From contig NW_008246070.1 in NCBI RefSeq assembly GCF_000281045.1, forward strand, positions 275,203 through 333,287: 58,085 nt of DNA, given 5' to 3'. A program made the translations under genes and the position numbers. A model generated the notes under the pieces. The model made no database searches. It was not told the DNA's origin and worked only from the letters and a program-made list of their open reading frames with translations. The stretch is from Saprolegnia diclina VS20 (taxonomy: Eukaryota; Oomycota; Saprolegniomycetes; Saprolegniales; Saprolegniaceae). Positions 23,247 to 33,285 of this stretch are shown in pieces; within the stretch, counting starts at the first letter, position 1; each line of letters opens with the position of its first letter.

Positions 23247-23400
23247 CCCTTGGTGACGCTTGCAAAGATCGCAATGGAATCTGCCCTCTCGCGAAACGCA
23301 TATTTAAACACTGTTTTAGACACTGTTTGAGAACAGTGTTTCATCGCATCTTTCATGCGCTGTTTCAAACAGTGTTTTGCGTATCCTTCGATGGAACAAG
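23247..23400. promoter_or_regulatory. Shared divergent GH5 promoter with AACACTGTTT repeats
   Basis: Only 154 bp separate the start codons of two GH5 genes facing away from each other. Between 23306 and 23378 the element ACACTGTTT or its complement appears at least four times, including the perfect inverted repeat CACTGTTTGAGAACAGTG (23321-23338) and TGTTTCAAACA (23361-23371). A TATTTAAA box lies at 23301-23308. Confidence 0.55.
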
Positions 23401-25371
23401 ATGCACCCCGTGGAAGAACGAGCCATTTTGGAAAGCATGGAGACAAGCCCACGCATGACGAGTCCCCGCGGCCACCAGGACGAAGAAGAAGATGATATGT
23501 ACGCGGGCCGGCGTCCTTCGGCGAGCCCGGCTGCCTACAAGCGCTACGAGTCGGGCGCTATCGACGACGACGAAGTTGCGCCGGGGCATCCGGACGACGC
23601 CGACCCGATCCAAGGCGAGCTTCAACAGATGCCAGGCCACCGCCCGCGAAAGAAGACGGCAACCGACGAGGGACGTCCTAGCTGCGGCATGGTACATCAC
23701 GCCGTTGCAAGCACCCGCCCACGTTCGCATCGTAGATTTGGCGTCGGCGGTGCATCTTCCTCGTTCTCTTTGCCGGCTGTGCAGCAGTCGTCGCGTACTT
23801 TGTCATCAAGCTTGTTGCTCAAAAGTCGAGCGACTTGAGCACGGGCAATGGTGCGACAGTGCCCGCCGCACCGTCCGGAGCCATTCAAGACGGCGTTGGC
23901 GCGTCGGTGGATCCCGCCGTGGGAAGCAACCCGGTCAAGTACCCAGCGTCCAGTACGACCATCTCTCTACACATTCTTTCAAAAGTAACAACATCGCACA
24001 GAGTGCAAGCAGCCCAACTACGTGAGCTCGAACGGCAAGATCTACATTGTGGGCACGGACGGCACGAACCGGCCCGTGAGCATCAAGGGCATCAACTGGT
24101 ATCAACTTGATACTGCGCGAAGGATTTTGATGGCCAACTAGGTCGGGCATGGAGACAGGCAATGCGATTCCATACGGGCTCTGGGCTAACGGGCAGAATG
24201 GCACCACTGTGGTACGTCGCACAGTGCACGCTAGAAGTGAGGTTTCTTAGTACGAGGTGGCGTCGTTCTTGGCGCGCAACAACTTTAACAGCGTGCGCCT
24301 GCCGCTCTCGATCGAGAGCATTTTGCAGAACCGGGTGCCCAACAAGGAGCTCATCAACGTCTTCAGCAACAAGGCCATTGACCCGTCGACGTATCTCTCG
24401 CTGCTCTCGTCGCTCGTGAAAGCATTTGCGTACCGCGGCATTAGCGTGCTTTTGGATTTGCATGTGCTCACAAACTCGGACATTGGCCCCAAGTGGACCA
24501 GCGACAAGATCAGCCAAGCGTCGTACCTCTCGGCCGTCGACACGCTCACCAAGACGTTCTGCAACGACGCGCACTGGAACGTGATCGGCATCGACCTCAA
24601 GAACGAGCCGTCTCAAATGACGTGGGGCGGCAAGACGTCGACCGATTGGCGTGTCGCCGCGACTCTGATTGGCAACCAAATGCTCCAGGGATGTCCCAAC
24701 TGGCTCGCGTTCGTCGAAGGCGTCAACGACCTCCATACAATGACGCTGCCCACGGGTGTCTACACTTCGTACTATGATTGGTGGGGTGGGGGTCTTCAGA
24801 ACGCCGGCGACTACCCGATTTCGCTCTCGACCGACAACAAGATTGTGTTCGCCCCGCACTACTACTCGCCGGTACGCGATGTTTATCGGGTTCGATCCTA
24901 GTACATCGTTCTGTCTAGTCGGTCTACCCTCAAATGTACTTGCTCAAGGACGGAACGCAAGTCGGCGACCTCATTGGCTACTACACAGAACTCGACAATG
25001 CGACGCTCAAGTCGGTCGTTCTCGCGACGGCCAACAACATGTTTGGCTACCTCACGACGGGCCCCCAGAAAGCTACGATTGTCCTCGGCGAGTTTGGCGG
25101 ACTCTACACCCAAGACCGGCATGCGAATCACACGGTGCGCCGCGTGATTGAGAGCTGCATGGACATGGTCAAGCAGCCCGGGTTCGCCGGTGGGTACGTC
25201 TGGTCGCTCAACCCCGAGTCCGCGTACAACTACAACCCGTCCGACCACAAGGGCGTGTGGCAAGAAGGGCTCGTGGCGCTTGACTGGGTCACGGTCAACA
25301 AGCCGTATCTCAACGCGCTCAAGCAAATGGACGCGATGGCCGACTTGATCAAGTTTCCTTGTATTTCATAG
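23401..25371 (+). CDS. GH5 cellulase, type II membrane-anchored (divergent paralogue)
   Basis: Six exons (23401-23691, 23736-23952, 24002-24098, 24142-24211, 24251-24871, 24919-25371) give 582 aa. A ~95-residue acidic, Ser/Arg-rich cytosolic N-terminus is followed by a transmembrane helix (CIFLVLFAGCAAVVAYFVI), a short linker and the GH5 domain. Visible motifs are KGINWSGMET, FNSVRLPL, acid/base LKNEP, YDWWGGGLQ, HYYSPSVYPQ and nucleophile LGEFGGLY. Exons of exactly 97 and 70 nt with the same phases occur in all four GH5 genes here, proving common descent. It has an additional phase-0 intron (24872-24918) between HYYSP and SVYPQ that the other three lack. Compared with copies A/B it is clearly diverged, so it is an older paralogue. 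The linker is poorer in Thr/Pro than in copies A/B. Confidence 0.92.
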
Positions 25372-25542
25372 GCTACCTGTAAAAATATCGAATGAATTGC
25401 ATCCAATCACCTCGGCTTCGATATTTTCAAAACAGAATATGGAAACTCTGTCTCGCGTCTTCGCGCAATGTTCCATCATGCGAGATTCTTCTTTGCTTCG
25501 ACATGGATTTGCTTCGAGAGATCATTCTTGGATCCGACTCGC

Positions 25543-27567
25543 ATGGCAACGAACGCGCCGACGTCAAGGGGCTCTGTGCCGGATGCGAGGGCCTCCTTCA
25601 GTGGGGTCGTCTCGTATGGCAGGTACGAATCGGGCATGATCCCCGACGACGAAGAGACAAAGGAAGCCGACACACCTCCGACGCGCCAGGACCACCACGA
25701 AGTAGGTCTCCACGAAGTTCTCGCGCCGGCGCCGAAGGCTCAAGGATGCCTCAAGGTATCATCCGCCCATGAACAGGCACAGCCCATACCATGAGATAGA
25801 CGCGACGTGGCAAGGCCATCCTCGCCGTGTCCGTGCTCGGTATCATTGGGCTCATTTTCGGGCTCGTCGTTGCCAGCGGCGGCTCGGACGGCAAGGGCGC
25901 ATCGCAATCTACCTCGGACAATATGGTGGTCCCTGCTCCTTCAAGCACACAACCGTGGACATCAGGACCAACTGTCGCTCCGGTAATGACAAGCGCAACG
26001 CCGCCAACGCCTCGACCGCCCGCACCTGCGGTAGTTCAGCCATCCGCATCAACACCCATCCCTACTGTCACCTCAACACTGACGCCAAAACCAACGCCGG
26101 CACCGACGCCAACACCCGTCTTGTATGGCAAGATCAACGACGGCACGCCCGGCACGGCCGGCCAAGTCACCAACATGGCCTCGTTCCCGCCCCTCGGTAC
26201 GCGACCCGCATACTAGCCATATTGCATCCATGCATTATATCCCAGGCTGCAAGCTACCCAACTACCTCAGCGAGAACGGCGGCCTCTTTGCCCAGGCGCC
26301 CAACGGCACCAAAGTGCCCGTCGCCATCAAAGGCATCAACTGGTACGACTCTCTCGTGTCTTCTCCTTGACGACACCTTAGGTTTGGCATGGAGACGGAG
26401 CTCCGCATCCCGTTCGGTCTCTGGGCCAACCCGGACAACGGCACGTCCCTCGTACGTCTTTTATATATGCATGCATCTCGGCTCATCCAAGTGCAGTTTG
26501 AGGTTGTGGCGTTCCTCGCCCGGCACAACTTCAACAGCATCCGCCTCCCGCTGACCGTCGACGCGCTCGTCAAGAACACGCCACCCAACGCCAACGTCGT
26601 CAACGAGTACGAGAGCCCGGGTTTGAACCTCACGAGCTACGTGAGCGCGGTCCAGAGCATCGTGCGCGCGTGCGGCGCTCTCGGCATCTCGGTGCTCCTC
26701 GACATCCACTACCTCTCGGTGACCGACAAGGGCGACGCGTGGTTCAGCGACATCACGCCCGAGAGTGTGACGCTGCAAGCCATGGACGCGCTCACGACCA
26801 ACCTCTGCGAAGACGCGTACTGGAACGTCGTTGGCGTCGACCTCAAGAACGAGCCGTGGCAGACCACGTGGGGCGACGACGGACCCAAGGACTTTCGCCG
26901 CGGCGCGACGCTTCTCGCGCAGCGCATGTTGGCCAAGTGTCCCAACTGGCTCGCGTTCGTCGAGGGCAACGCCGAGACGCACTCGATCACGATCAACGGC
27001 ACTCGCTTTGACTACTACGACTGGTGGGGCGGCGGTCTCCAGGCGGCGGGCACCTCCCCGATCACGACGCTGCCCACCAAGCTCGTGTACGCCCCGCACT
27101 ACTACAACCCGTCCGTGTACCCGCAATCGTTTCTGGTCTCGAGCGCGGCGCCGCGCAAGGCGGGCGAGACGGTCTTGCGCAACTACACCGAGTGGGGCGA
27201 CGCCGAGCTGCGCCAGGTGGTGTCCGCGACCGCCCAAGACATGTTTGGGTACTTGCGGGCGCAAGGCCACGCGATCGTCTTTGGCGAGTTTGGCGGCCTC
27301 TTCGCCCTCGACGCGCACCCGCACAAGACATCCCAGCGCGTCGTCAATCTGTGCATGCAGATCATGATGGAGCAAGGCTACAGCGGCGGGTACATGTGGG
27401 CGCTCAACCCCGAGAGCGGGTACGGCTTCAACCCCTCCGACACTGCCGGCTACTGGACGGAAGGTCTGCTGCAACCCAATTGGCGCGACGTCAACAACGT
27501 GTACCTCGACGCCCTGCGTGCGCTCGATCGGCTGCCGCACCTCCGTCGCTTTCCGTGCTTTACGTAA
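25543..27567 (+). CDS. GH5 cellulase, type II membrane-anchored (copy B)
   Basis: Five exons (25543-25755, 25815-26196, 26246-26342, 26382-26451, 26497-27567) give 610 aa. A 71-residue cytosolic N-terminus (one exon) is followed by a transmembrane helix (LAVSVLGIIGLIFGLVVAS), a long Thr/Pro/Ala-rich linker and the catalytic domain. From TPKPTPAPTPTP onward it matches copy A almost exactly (about three amino-acid differences visible in the catalytic exon: V/I, V/A, T/N). The catalytic Glu residues in LKNEP and FGEFGGLF are kept. Upstream of that point the two proteins differ, so copies A and B are chimaeric relative to each other. This pattern fits segmental duplication into the linker of a resident paralogue, or gene conversion. 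Confidence 0.93.
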
Positions 27568-27607
27568 TCGATATCTTTTGCAAACAGAATCTAAAACAGT
27601 GTTTGGA
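26077..27607. repeat. Inverted repeat arm B (GH5 duplication)
   Basis: 1531-bp partner of 21340-22876 in opposite orientation, separated by about 3.2 kb that carries the older GH5 gene and both N-terminal coding regions. Identity includes introns and roughly 40 bp past the stop codon, then ends abruptly after CAGTGTTTGGA. Confidence 0.93.
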
Positions 27608-27650
27608 GAACGGGGAACGGTCAAGCTAATTTGAGATGCCAGTGGAACGC

Positions 27651-27658
27651 TATAAATA
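27651..27658 (+). promoter_or_regulatory. TATA-box-like element of the fourth GH5 gene
   Basis: TATAAATA, about 64-71 bp before the ATG at 27722, in a 154-bp spacer between two tandem GH5 genes. Confidence 0.5.
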
Positions 27659-27721
27659 GAAATTGCGCGTTGCGAGCGTCGAGGATTCGCATTAGAGGAA
27701 ATCCCGGCTACGGCGCAGTCG

Positions 27722-29585
27722 ATGGAGCCGTCGGACGACCAGTACAAGGCGATCGAGACGCCCCGCGACGTCCACCGCAGCGTACTCGTCGAGGCCCATG
27801 GCGACGCCGACGACGAAGCCCATGCTACTAGCCGCAGCCGGCCAGCGCTCGGGGCCACGCCCGAGAAGAGCAGCGCCAAACCCGTGCGCTTCCGCGGTCG
27901 CCTTGTGGTGCGACGAACATGGCCACCCATCCGATGCCTCACGCTATATATGTGGTAGATATGGCCCGGACTCCTTTTGCTCGCTGCGATCCTGGTCCTT
28001 GGCGTCGCCTTGATGACGACCTATGGGTCCAACGCTCGGGACGCGATGCTAACCCGTCGCAATACGTACCAAGAAGCACTACGCCGGCGCCGCGCGATTG
28101 GCGGCCTCCGAGGAGACAGCGGTAGCGGCTCCGATGAGCAGATCGTGAGCTCCGATGGCGTCGTGGGGAATCCGAGCGTGTACCCGAAGACCGGTTTGAG
28201 ACCCGCCTGTATACGACTCTATGGGCCAACATGACGTAGAATGCGCATTGCCCAACTACGTGAGCAAACAAGGCAAGTTCTTTGCCGAAGGACCCAACGG
28301 CGAGAGCGTCCAGATGGCCATCAAAGGCGTCAACTGGTACCACATCGAGGCTCATGTCAACAAGGTCTCAAGTCGCGTAGGTTTGGCATGGAAACCTCGC
28401 TCGCGGTGCCCTTTGGTCTCTGGACGAACGATCAAAATGGCACGACCGTGGTAGGTCTCGCATTATTGCTTGCGCGCTCAGCGGCTCATGACGACTTTGC
28501 AGTATGAGGTTGCCCTATTTCTCGCCAAGCACAAGATCAACAGCATTCGCCTGCCCCTGTGCGTCGCCAGCATCCTCGCCAACACGCCGCCGCTCAAAAG
28601 CGTTGTCAACCAGAACCTCAACCGCGCGCTCGACGTCACGTCGTACTTTTCGACGATCGACACGCTGACTAAGGCGCTCGCGTACCGCAGCGTCTCTGTC
28701 CTTCTCGATATCCACACACTGACGCCGACGCTCAATGGCGGCTGGCCGTGGAGCGCGGGGACCCCGTACACGCAAGCCGACTTCCTCCTCGCCGTCGACA
28801 AGCTCACCGAGGCGTTCTGCAGCAACGCGTTCTGGAACATCATTGGCGTCGACATCAAGAATGAGCCGCACCTCTCGACATGGGGCGATGGCTCGGCCGT
28901 GGACTTTCGCCTTATGGCGCAGATCATCGGCAACCGCGTCCTCAAAGGCTGCCCCAACTGGCTCGTCTTCGTGGAAGGCATCTCGAGCGCCCAGACACTC
29001 ACGATCGGTCGCGACACGTTCTCGTTCTTTGACTGGTGGGGCGGCGGGCTCGAAGGCGCGGGCGATGCCCCCGTGCAGCTCGAGATTCCCTCGAAGCTAG
29101 TCTACACGCCGCACTACTACACGCCGGCCGTGTACCCGCAGCTGTACTTTCTCGCCAGCGGCACGCGCGCCGGGAACGTCATCACCAACTACGTCGAGCT
29201 CGACGACGCGACACTCTTGAGTCGGGTGATGGCCACGACCAACCACATGTTTGGCTTCCTCGCCGGCACCCAAGACGCCGTGCTCATTCCCGGTGAGTTT
29301 GGCGGCCTCTACGCGCAAGACTTGCACCCGAAGAAGACGACGCAGCGCGTGACAGACTACATGATCGAAGTGCTTCGGCAGCCAGGCTATGCGGGCGGGT
29401 ATGTCTGGGCCATCAACCCCGAAAGCGCGTACCAGTTCAACCCGTCGGACACGGAAGTCACCGCCACCGAGGGCCTCCTTCAGTCCAATTGGCTGGATGT
29501 CAACGAGCCCTTCCTGCAGGCCATGAAGGCCATGGACTCACTTCCACACGTCCAGCCGTTCCCTTGCTTCCCCATCAAGAAGTAG
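27722..29585 (+). CDS. GH5 cellulase, type II membrane-anchored (fourth paralogue)
   Basis: Five exons (27722-27907, 27959-28193, 28240-28336, 28381-28450, 28503-29585) give 556 aa. The first exon encodes a charged cytosolic segment. The second starts with the transmembrane helix (WPGLLLLAAILVLGVAL) and continues into a Gly/Ser/Arg linker, which lacks the Pro/Thr repeats of copies A/B. The catalytic domain has KGVNWFGMET, INSIRLPL, acid/base IKNEP, FDWWGGGLE, HYYTPAVYPQ and nucleophile PGEFGGLY. The 97- and 70-nt exons match the other family members. The donor of intron 1 is ambiguous by one codon (GTG repeats at 27905/27908). The protein ends in a short Lys tail after PFPCF. A TATA-like element precedes it. 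Confidence 0.9.
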
Positions 29586-29652
29586 CTTTTTCTTGTATCA
29601 TGTCATTTATGCATCATGCATGCTTCCTCTGGACGACCCTTTGTAGAGAGGT

Positions 29653-31664
29653 TTAGGGTTTCGAACCATCGGGGATCGGGACGCCCCAGTCGCAGTCGCC
29701 TTCGATGCCGAGGTTGTCGCCGTGCATCTTGATGCGGAACCAGCCGTTCTCACCCCAGTATGTGCCCCACGAGTTGCGCCCAATCCAGTACTCGGTCTGC
29801 GTCTCTTCGTCAAAGCCCCAGCCAGCGACCGAGATTTCGTGGTTGGGGATCGGAAACCACAGCTTCTCCGAGTAGATGCCGCCATCGTACTGTTCAAACT
29901 TGTCGGTGACGTGCATGCCACACCCAATGGGCCCGCGCTTGTACAGCTCGGCCTTCATTTGGTTGGCGCCGCGCACATGGCCGTACTCGGCGACATAGTA
30001 GCTCGTGAACTTGGTCACGGGCACGCACGCACCAGGTGAAAACGACGAGTTGGTGGGCCAGCACCTAGCCACAGCATTTCCCTAGGACGCGATAAGAAGA
30101 GTTGCTTTGCGTACGTCTCGCACACGCCGAGGGCCGAGCATTGGCCGTCCTTGGCCACATACGCCTGGCACGTCTGGTCGGGAATGCCGTGCTTGTGCGC
30201 GTACTCGTACACGGCGCCAGGGTTGCCGCCCTCGCACGAGCCGCCGCCGTGGCAGTTGACGAGCACTTGCGGCGACAAGGCGACTTCAGGCCACGAGGCT
30301 ACACCACACAGCATACTAGAACATGTCGCATGTTTGGGCAAGGCTGAGACGTACCGTTGCGAAGGATCGCGATGCGGTCCGAGAGGGCACTGGTCGTGCC
30401 TTGGGCCCAGCAGCTCCCGCAGTACTGCGGAATGTGCTGGTTCTTGTCCCACGTCACAAAGTTGGTGCCAGCAATGTTGCGCCAATCCCACTGCTTGGGG
30501 AGCGCGGCGACGTCGACCTCGTCGATCGGGCGCGGCGACAGCACCTTTTCACCACCAACAAAGTGCACGGGCGACCGGTGGTTGCCGCCGACGGGGCGAG
30601 GCCGTGAGAGCGACTGCACCTCGCCCGACCAGACAGGCGCCTTGATTGGCGACGTCGTCGTCGTGTGGCGCTTGGGCCACCCGTTGTCCGATGGGACGCC
30701 AAACGCGCAGTCGGTCTCGACGCCGAGGTTGTTGTTGCCGCGACGGAGACGGAACCAGCCGTCCTCGCCCCAGTACCTACGTCCGCATTTGAGAGGGTTG
30801 TCTCGGCGTTGGGAGTACGTACGTGCCCCAGCTGTTGCGGCCGACCCAGTACTTGGTGCCGTCGCGCGCGACGCCCCAGCCCACGATCGAAATGTCATGG
30901 TCAATGTCGGTGCGGCCCGTCTTGTCATCAATGACGCCACCGTTGTAGTTGAGAAACTCGTCGGTGACGGCGACACCGCACACGATGGGCCCCCGGGCGT
31001 AGATCTCGGCCATCATCTTGGCTTCGCCGTCGACATTGCCGTATTCGGAGACGTGGTACGTGTCGTACGACGTCTGCGGAAAGCATCCTTTCGACGGCAC
31101 GCAGTTGCGACAAATGTCAATGTCCGTGCACGTGTTGCCGACGTCGTGGCCCGTCGCCAGGTACCGCTGGCAGCCTTCTTCGGGGATCCCGTGCTCGTGG
31201 ATGTAGCGGTATGCGCTCAGGCCTTCGCCGCCGTGGCAGCCCTCGTCCTCCTTGTCGCAGTTGAGCAGCACCTGCGGCGACAAGTTGACTTGGCGCGTCA
31301 CAAGCACGCGGTCTTTCCCGTCGTCCGGGTGCAGCTCGCGCGCGATGCGGATGCGGTCGCTCAGCGCCGACGTCGCCGCTATTCGTATAGTACATCTTTA
31401 GCATCCGGTCATGAATCGATGTCGCTCACCAAAGGCCCAGCAGGACCCGCAGTAGTGCGGCACGTGCTGGTTGCGCGAGACCGTGACAAAGTTGGTGCCA
31501 TTGACATTGCGCCAGTCAAAGTGGTCGGGCAGCGCGTTCGCCGAGAGCACCTCGTGCGGGCGCGGCGTCAAGAGGACTTGGGTTCGGTTCGGGTGGCGCT
31601 GGTGGCACTTGGTGAACGCCGACGCCGTCGTCAGAAGCGCGGCAAGGGAGCCGAGCACCAGCAT
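29653..31664 (-). CDS. Dual-domain cathepsin X/Z-like cysteine protease
   Basis: Five exons on the minus strand (31664-31430, 31378-30823, 30776-30355, 30298-30115, 30064-29653) give 602 aa. A signal peptide (residues 1-16) is followed by two consecutive peptidase C1A domains. Domain 1: [19 protein letters not shown] (catalytic Cys75), [13 protein letters not shown], catalytic His in [10 protein letters not shown], Asn in GRNSWGTYW. Domain 2: [20 protein letters not shown] (Cys about 386), [12 protein letters not shown], His in [10 protein letters not shown], Asn in GRNSWGTYW. Exon 3 carries the end of domain 1 and the start of domain 2 in one unbroken frame, with a ~45-residue linker ([15 protein letters not shown] onward), so this is one gene, not two. 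The family is carboxypeptidase-like and lysosomal or secreted. No long inhibitory propeptide is evident before domain 1. Confidence 0.9.
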
Positions 31665-32624
31665 CGTCGTCGTCGGAGCTCGAAGAGGCAGCTTGGGAAA
31701 TGACTGCGGTCAAGATCCGTGGAAGGCTCGGGCCGTGCACTGTACCTGGAGCCAATCAGGAGCCGCGAAAGATTGCCTCCGTCCAGCGCCGAGAGAAGAT
31801 ACCGGAATGTTGTTTGCTTCGGCGAACGACATCGCCGCTTCGGCAAACTTCAAGTCCGACCGGCCGCAAAAGGCTGGCGAGCGTCTGCAGTCGCTTACGT
31901 ATTGGCAGGTTTGCGGTACGGCTAATAGCTATGACTCGCTTTGCAGTCGACTCTCGACGCCAAGCTGACTTGGCTCCTCTGGCTTGGTTCGACGCAGCTG
32001 GCGCCTCAGATCTTATCCGGATGTTGCAATGTGACATGCCAAAAGGAAGTCTGTTGATTGGTGGATTCGATACAAGGGTCAAACAAACGCACGAGATGTG
32101 GGAATTCGCTGGTCCAAAACTCGCATTTGTACTTGTAGCAATACGTCACTGTGTACGTAGAATAAGTAACTCATTAGTAGGTAAAGTCTTACCTGTGAAA
32201 TTTTACATTTCACAAAATAGACGTGATGCAAACACAGAGTATGATACCACTGAGTTATACTTCTCTGTAAGGCAGATCGGGGTGATTTCCGTGGAGCCAC
32301 TAGCTGAATTTTCCTACTAATGATTAACCACTTCATAACACATCAACTGGCGTAAACTTGAGTGACTAGCGTTTCAAGATGTCTCAAGTTCTAGTACGTG
32401 CAAAGTCGCTTTGCATCGACTAATTAGCGTCGCCAAGAACGTCATGACAGGCATCTCCATCCATACTCAGCAGGGTTTCAGAACCCTTGCACGCGCGGTC
32501 CTGCAGCTAGAGCTAGAGCAAGAGCTGAGAGCATTAGCATAGGACATAGCAAGCGTTGGACGTAAATGGCTTATATTTCAAAAGACACGACCAGGGTCTC
32601 GGCGACGAAGAACCTATCGAGCTT
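31665..32624. other. Long AT-richer intergenic region
   Basis: 960 bp without a supported gene. It contains a 620-nt plus-strand open frame (31700-32320) with no recognisable domain, a TTATCCGGAT element (32013-32022) and two adjacent small hairpins (32179-32213). Base composition falls from GC-rich to clearly AT-richer between about 32100 and 32340. Confidence 0.45.
32179..32213. repeat. Two back-to-back short hairpins
   Basis: AGGTAA-AGTC-TTACCT (32179-32194) is followed directly by GTGAAAT-TTTAC-ATTTCAC (32195-32213). These are perfect 6- and 7-bp stems with 4- and 5-nt loops in an AT-rich stretch. Confidence 0.5.
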
Positions 32625-33285
32625 CTACGGCTTCTTGACGAACTCCTACACGAGACATGAGCAAGCGAGCGCCATGAGCGGTCGTGCGTACGGTCGTCGC
32701 GCTCTCTGCACAGCGGAAGAACGCGTCGGCGATCTCCTTGCAGACCAAGACGTCCTTGGTGTTGTCGTTGTAGCACTTGAAGCACGCCTCGCGCTCCGAA
32801 GAGCACTGTACGTCGTTGACGGGAGCGCTACAAACTTCGTGAGCGCCAGGATCCAGACTTGCGGAGCGTACCGGTATTGCTTCTTGTTGAGTTCGTCGAC
32901 GAGCGCCTGGACGCGTTCCTTCTCTTCGATCTCGGCCTGGTGGGCGTCGATGACACGGACGTTCTTCTTGGCGGCCTCGGCTTCGATGCGCTTCTTGGCA
33001 TCCTCAGCGCCCTTGGCGTACGCCTCCTTCTTGAGCTTGTCAATCTCTTCCTTGGACAAGCCCCTACATGCGCGTTAGCGACGGCGTATCTTTTCGCAGC
33101 GGTTTTTTCTGGACGTACGTCGGGGCGGCAACCTTGGGCTGCGCCGGCGCCGCAGGCTCGTGGAGGCTCTTGACGAGGTCGGCCGAGATGCGGACCTGGG
33201 CCGTCGGCTGCTGCTGGCCAGCCTCGCGCTCCTTCATGAGCTTCGTCTGGTCGTCCTCCGTGATGCGCGATTGATGGGAGCCCAT
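32625..33285 (-). CDS. MIC19/CHCHD3-like MICOS subunit
   Basis: Four exons on the minus strand (33285-33119, 33063-32872, 32827-32692, 32645-32625) give 171 aa. The N-terminus MGSHQSR fits an N-myristoylation signal. The middle is a charged coiled coil (KEEIDKLKKEAYAKG and on). The C-terminus has a twin CX9C (CHCH) module: Cys-9-Cys in CSSEREACFKC and Cys-9-Cys in CKEIADAFFRC, rebuilt across the 32828-32871 intron. Myristoyl-Gly, coiled coil and CHCH in that order are the layout of CHCHD3/MIC19, which organises mitochondrial crista junctions. The last exon has only 21 nt (EFVKKP), a size that annotation pipelines often miss. Alternative: another CHCH protein, but the order of parts favours MIC19. 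Confidence 0.8.

Noticed and set aside
24880-24900. GGGTTCGATCCTAG resembling a tRNA T-loop
   Set aside because: It lies inside a 47-bp GH5 intron with no room for a cloverleaf; no acceptor stem or anticodon arm.
29653-31664. Reading the cathepsin locus as two separate genes
   Set aside because: Exon 30776-30355 carries both the end of domain 1 and the catalytic Cys of domain 2 in one frame, with no stop, signal peptide or promoter-like gap between.
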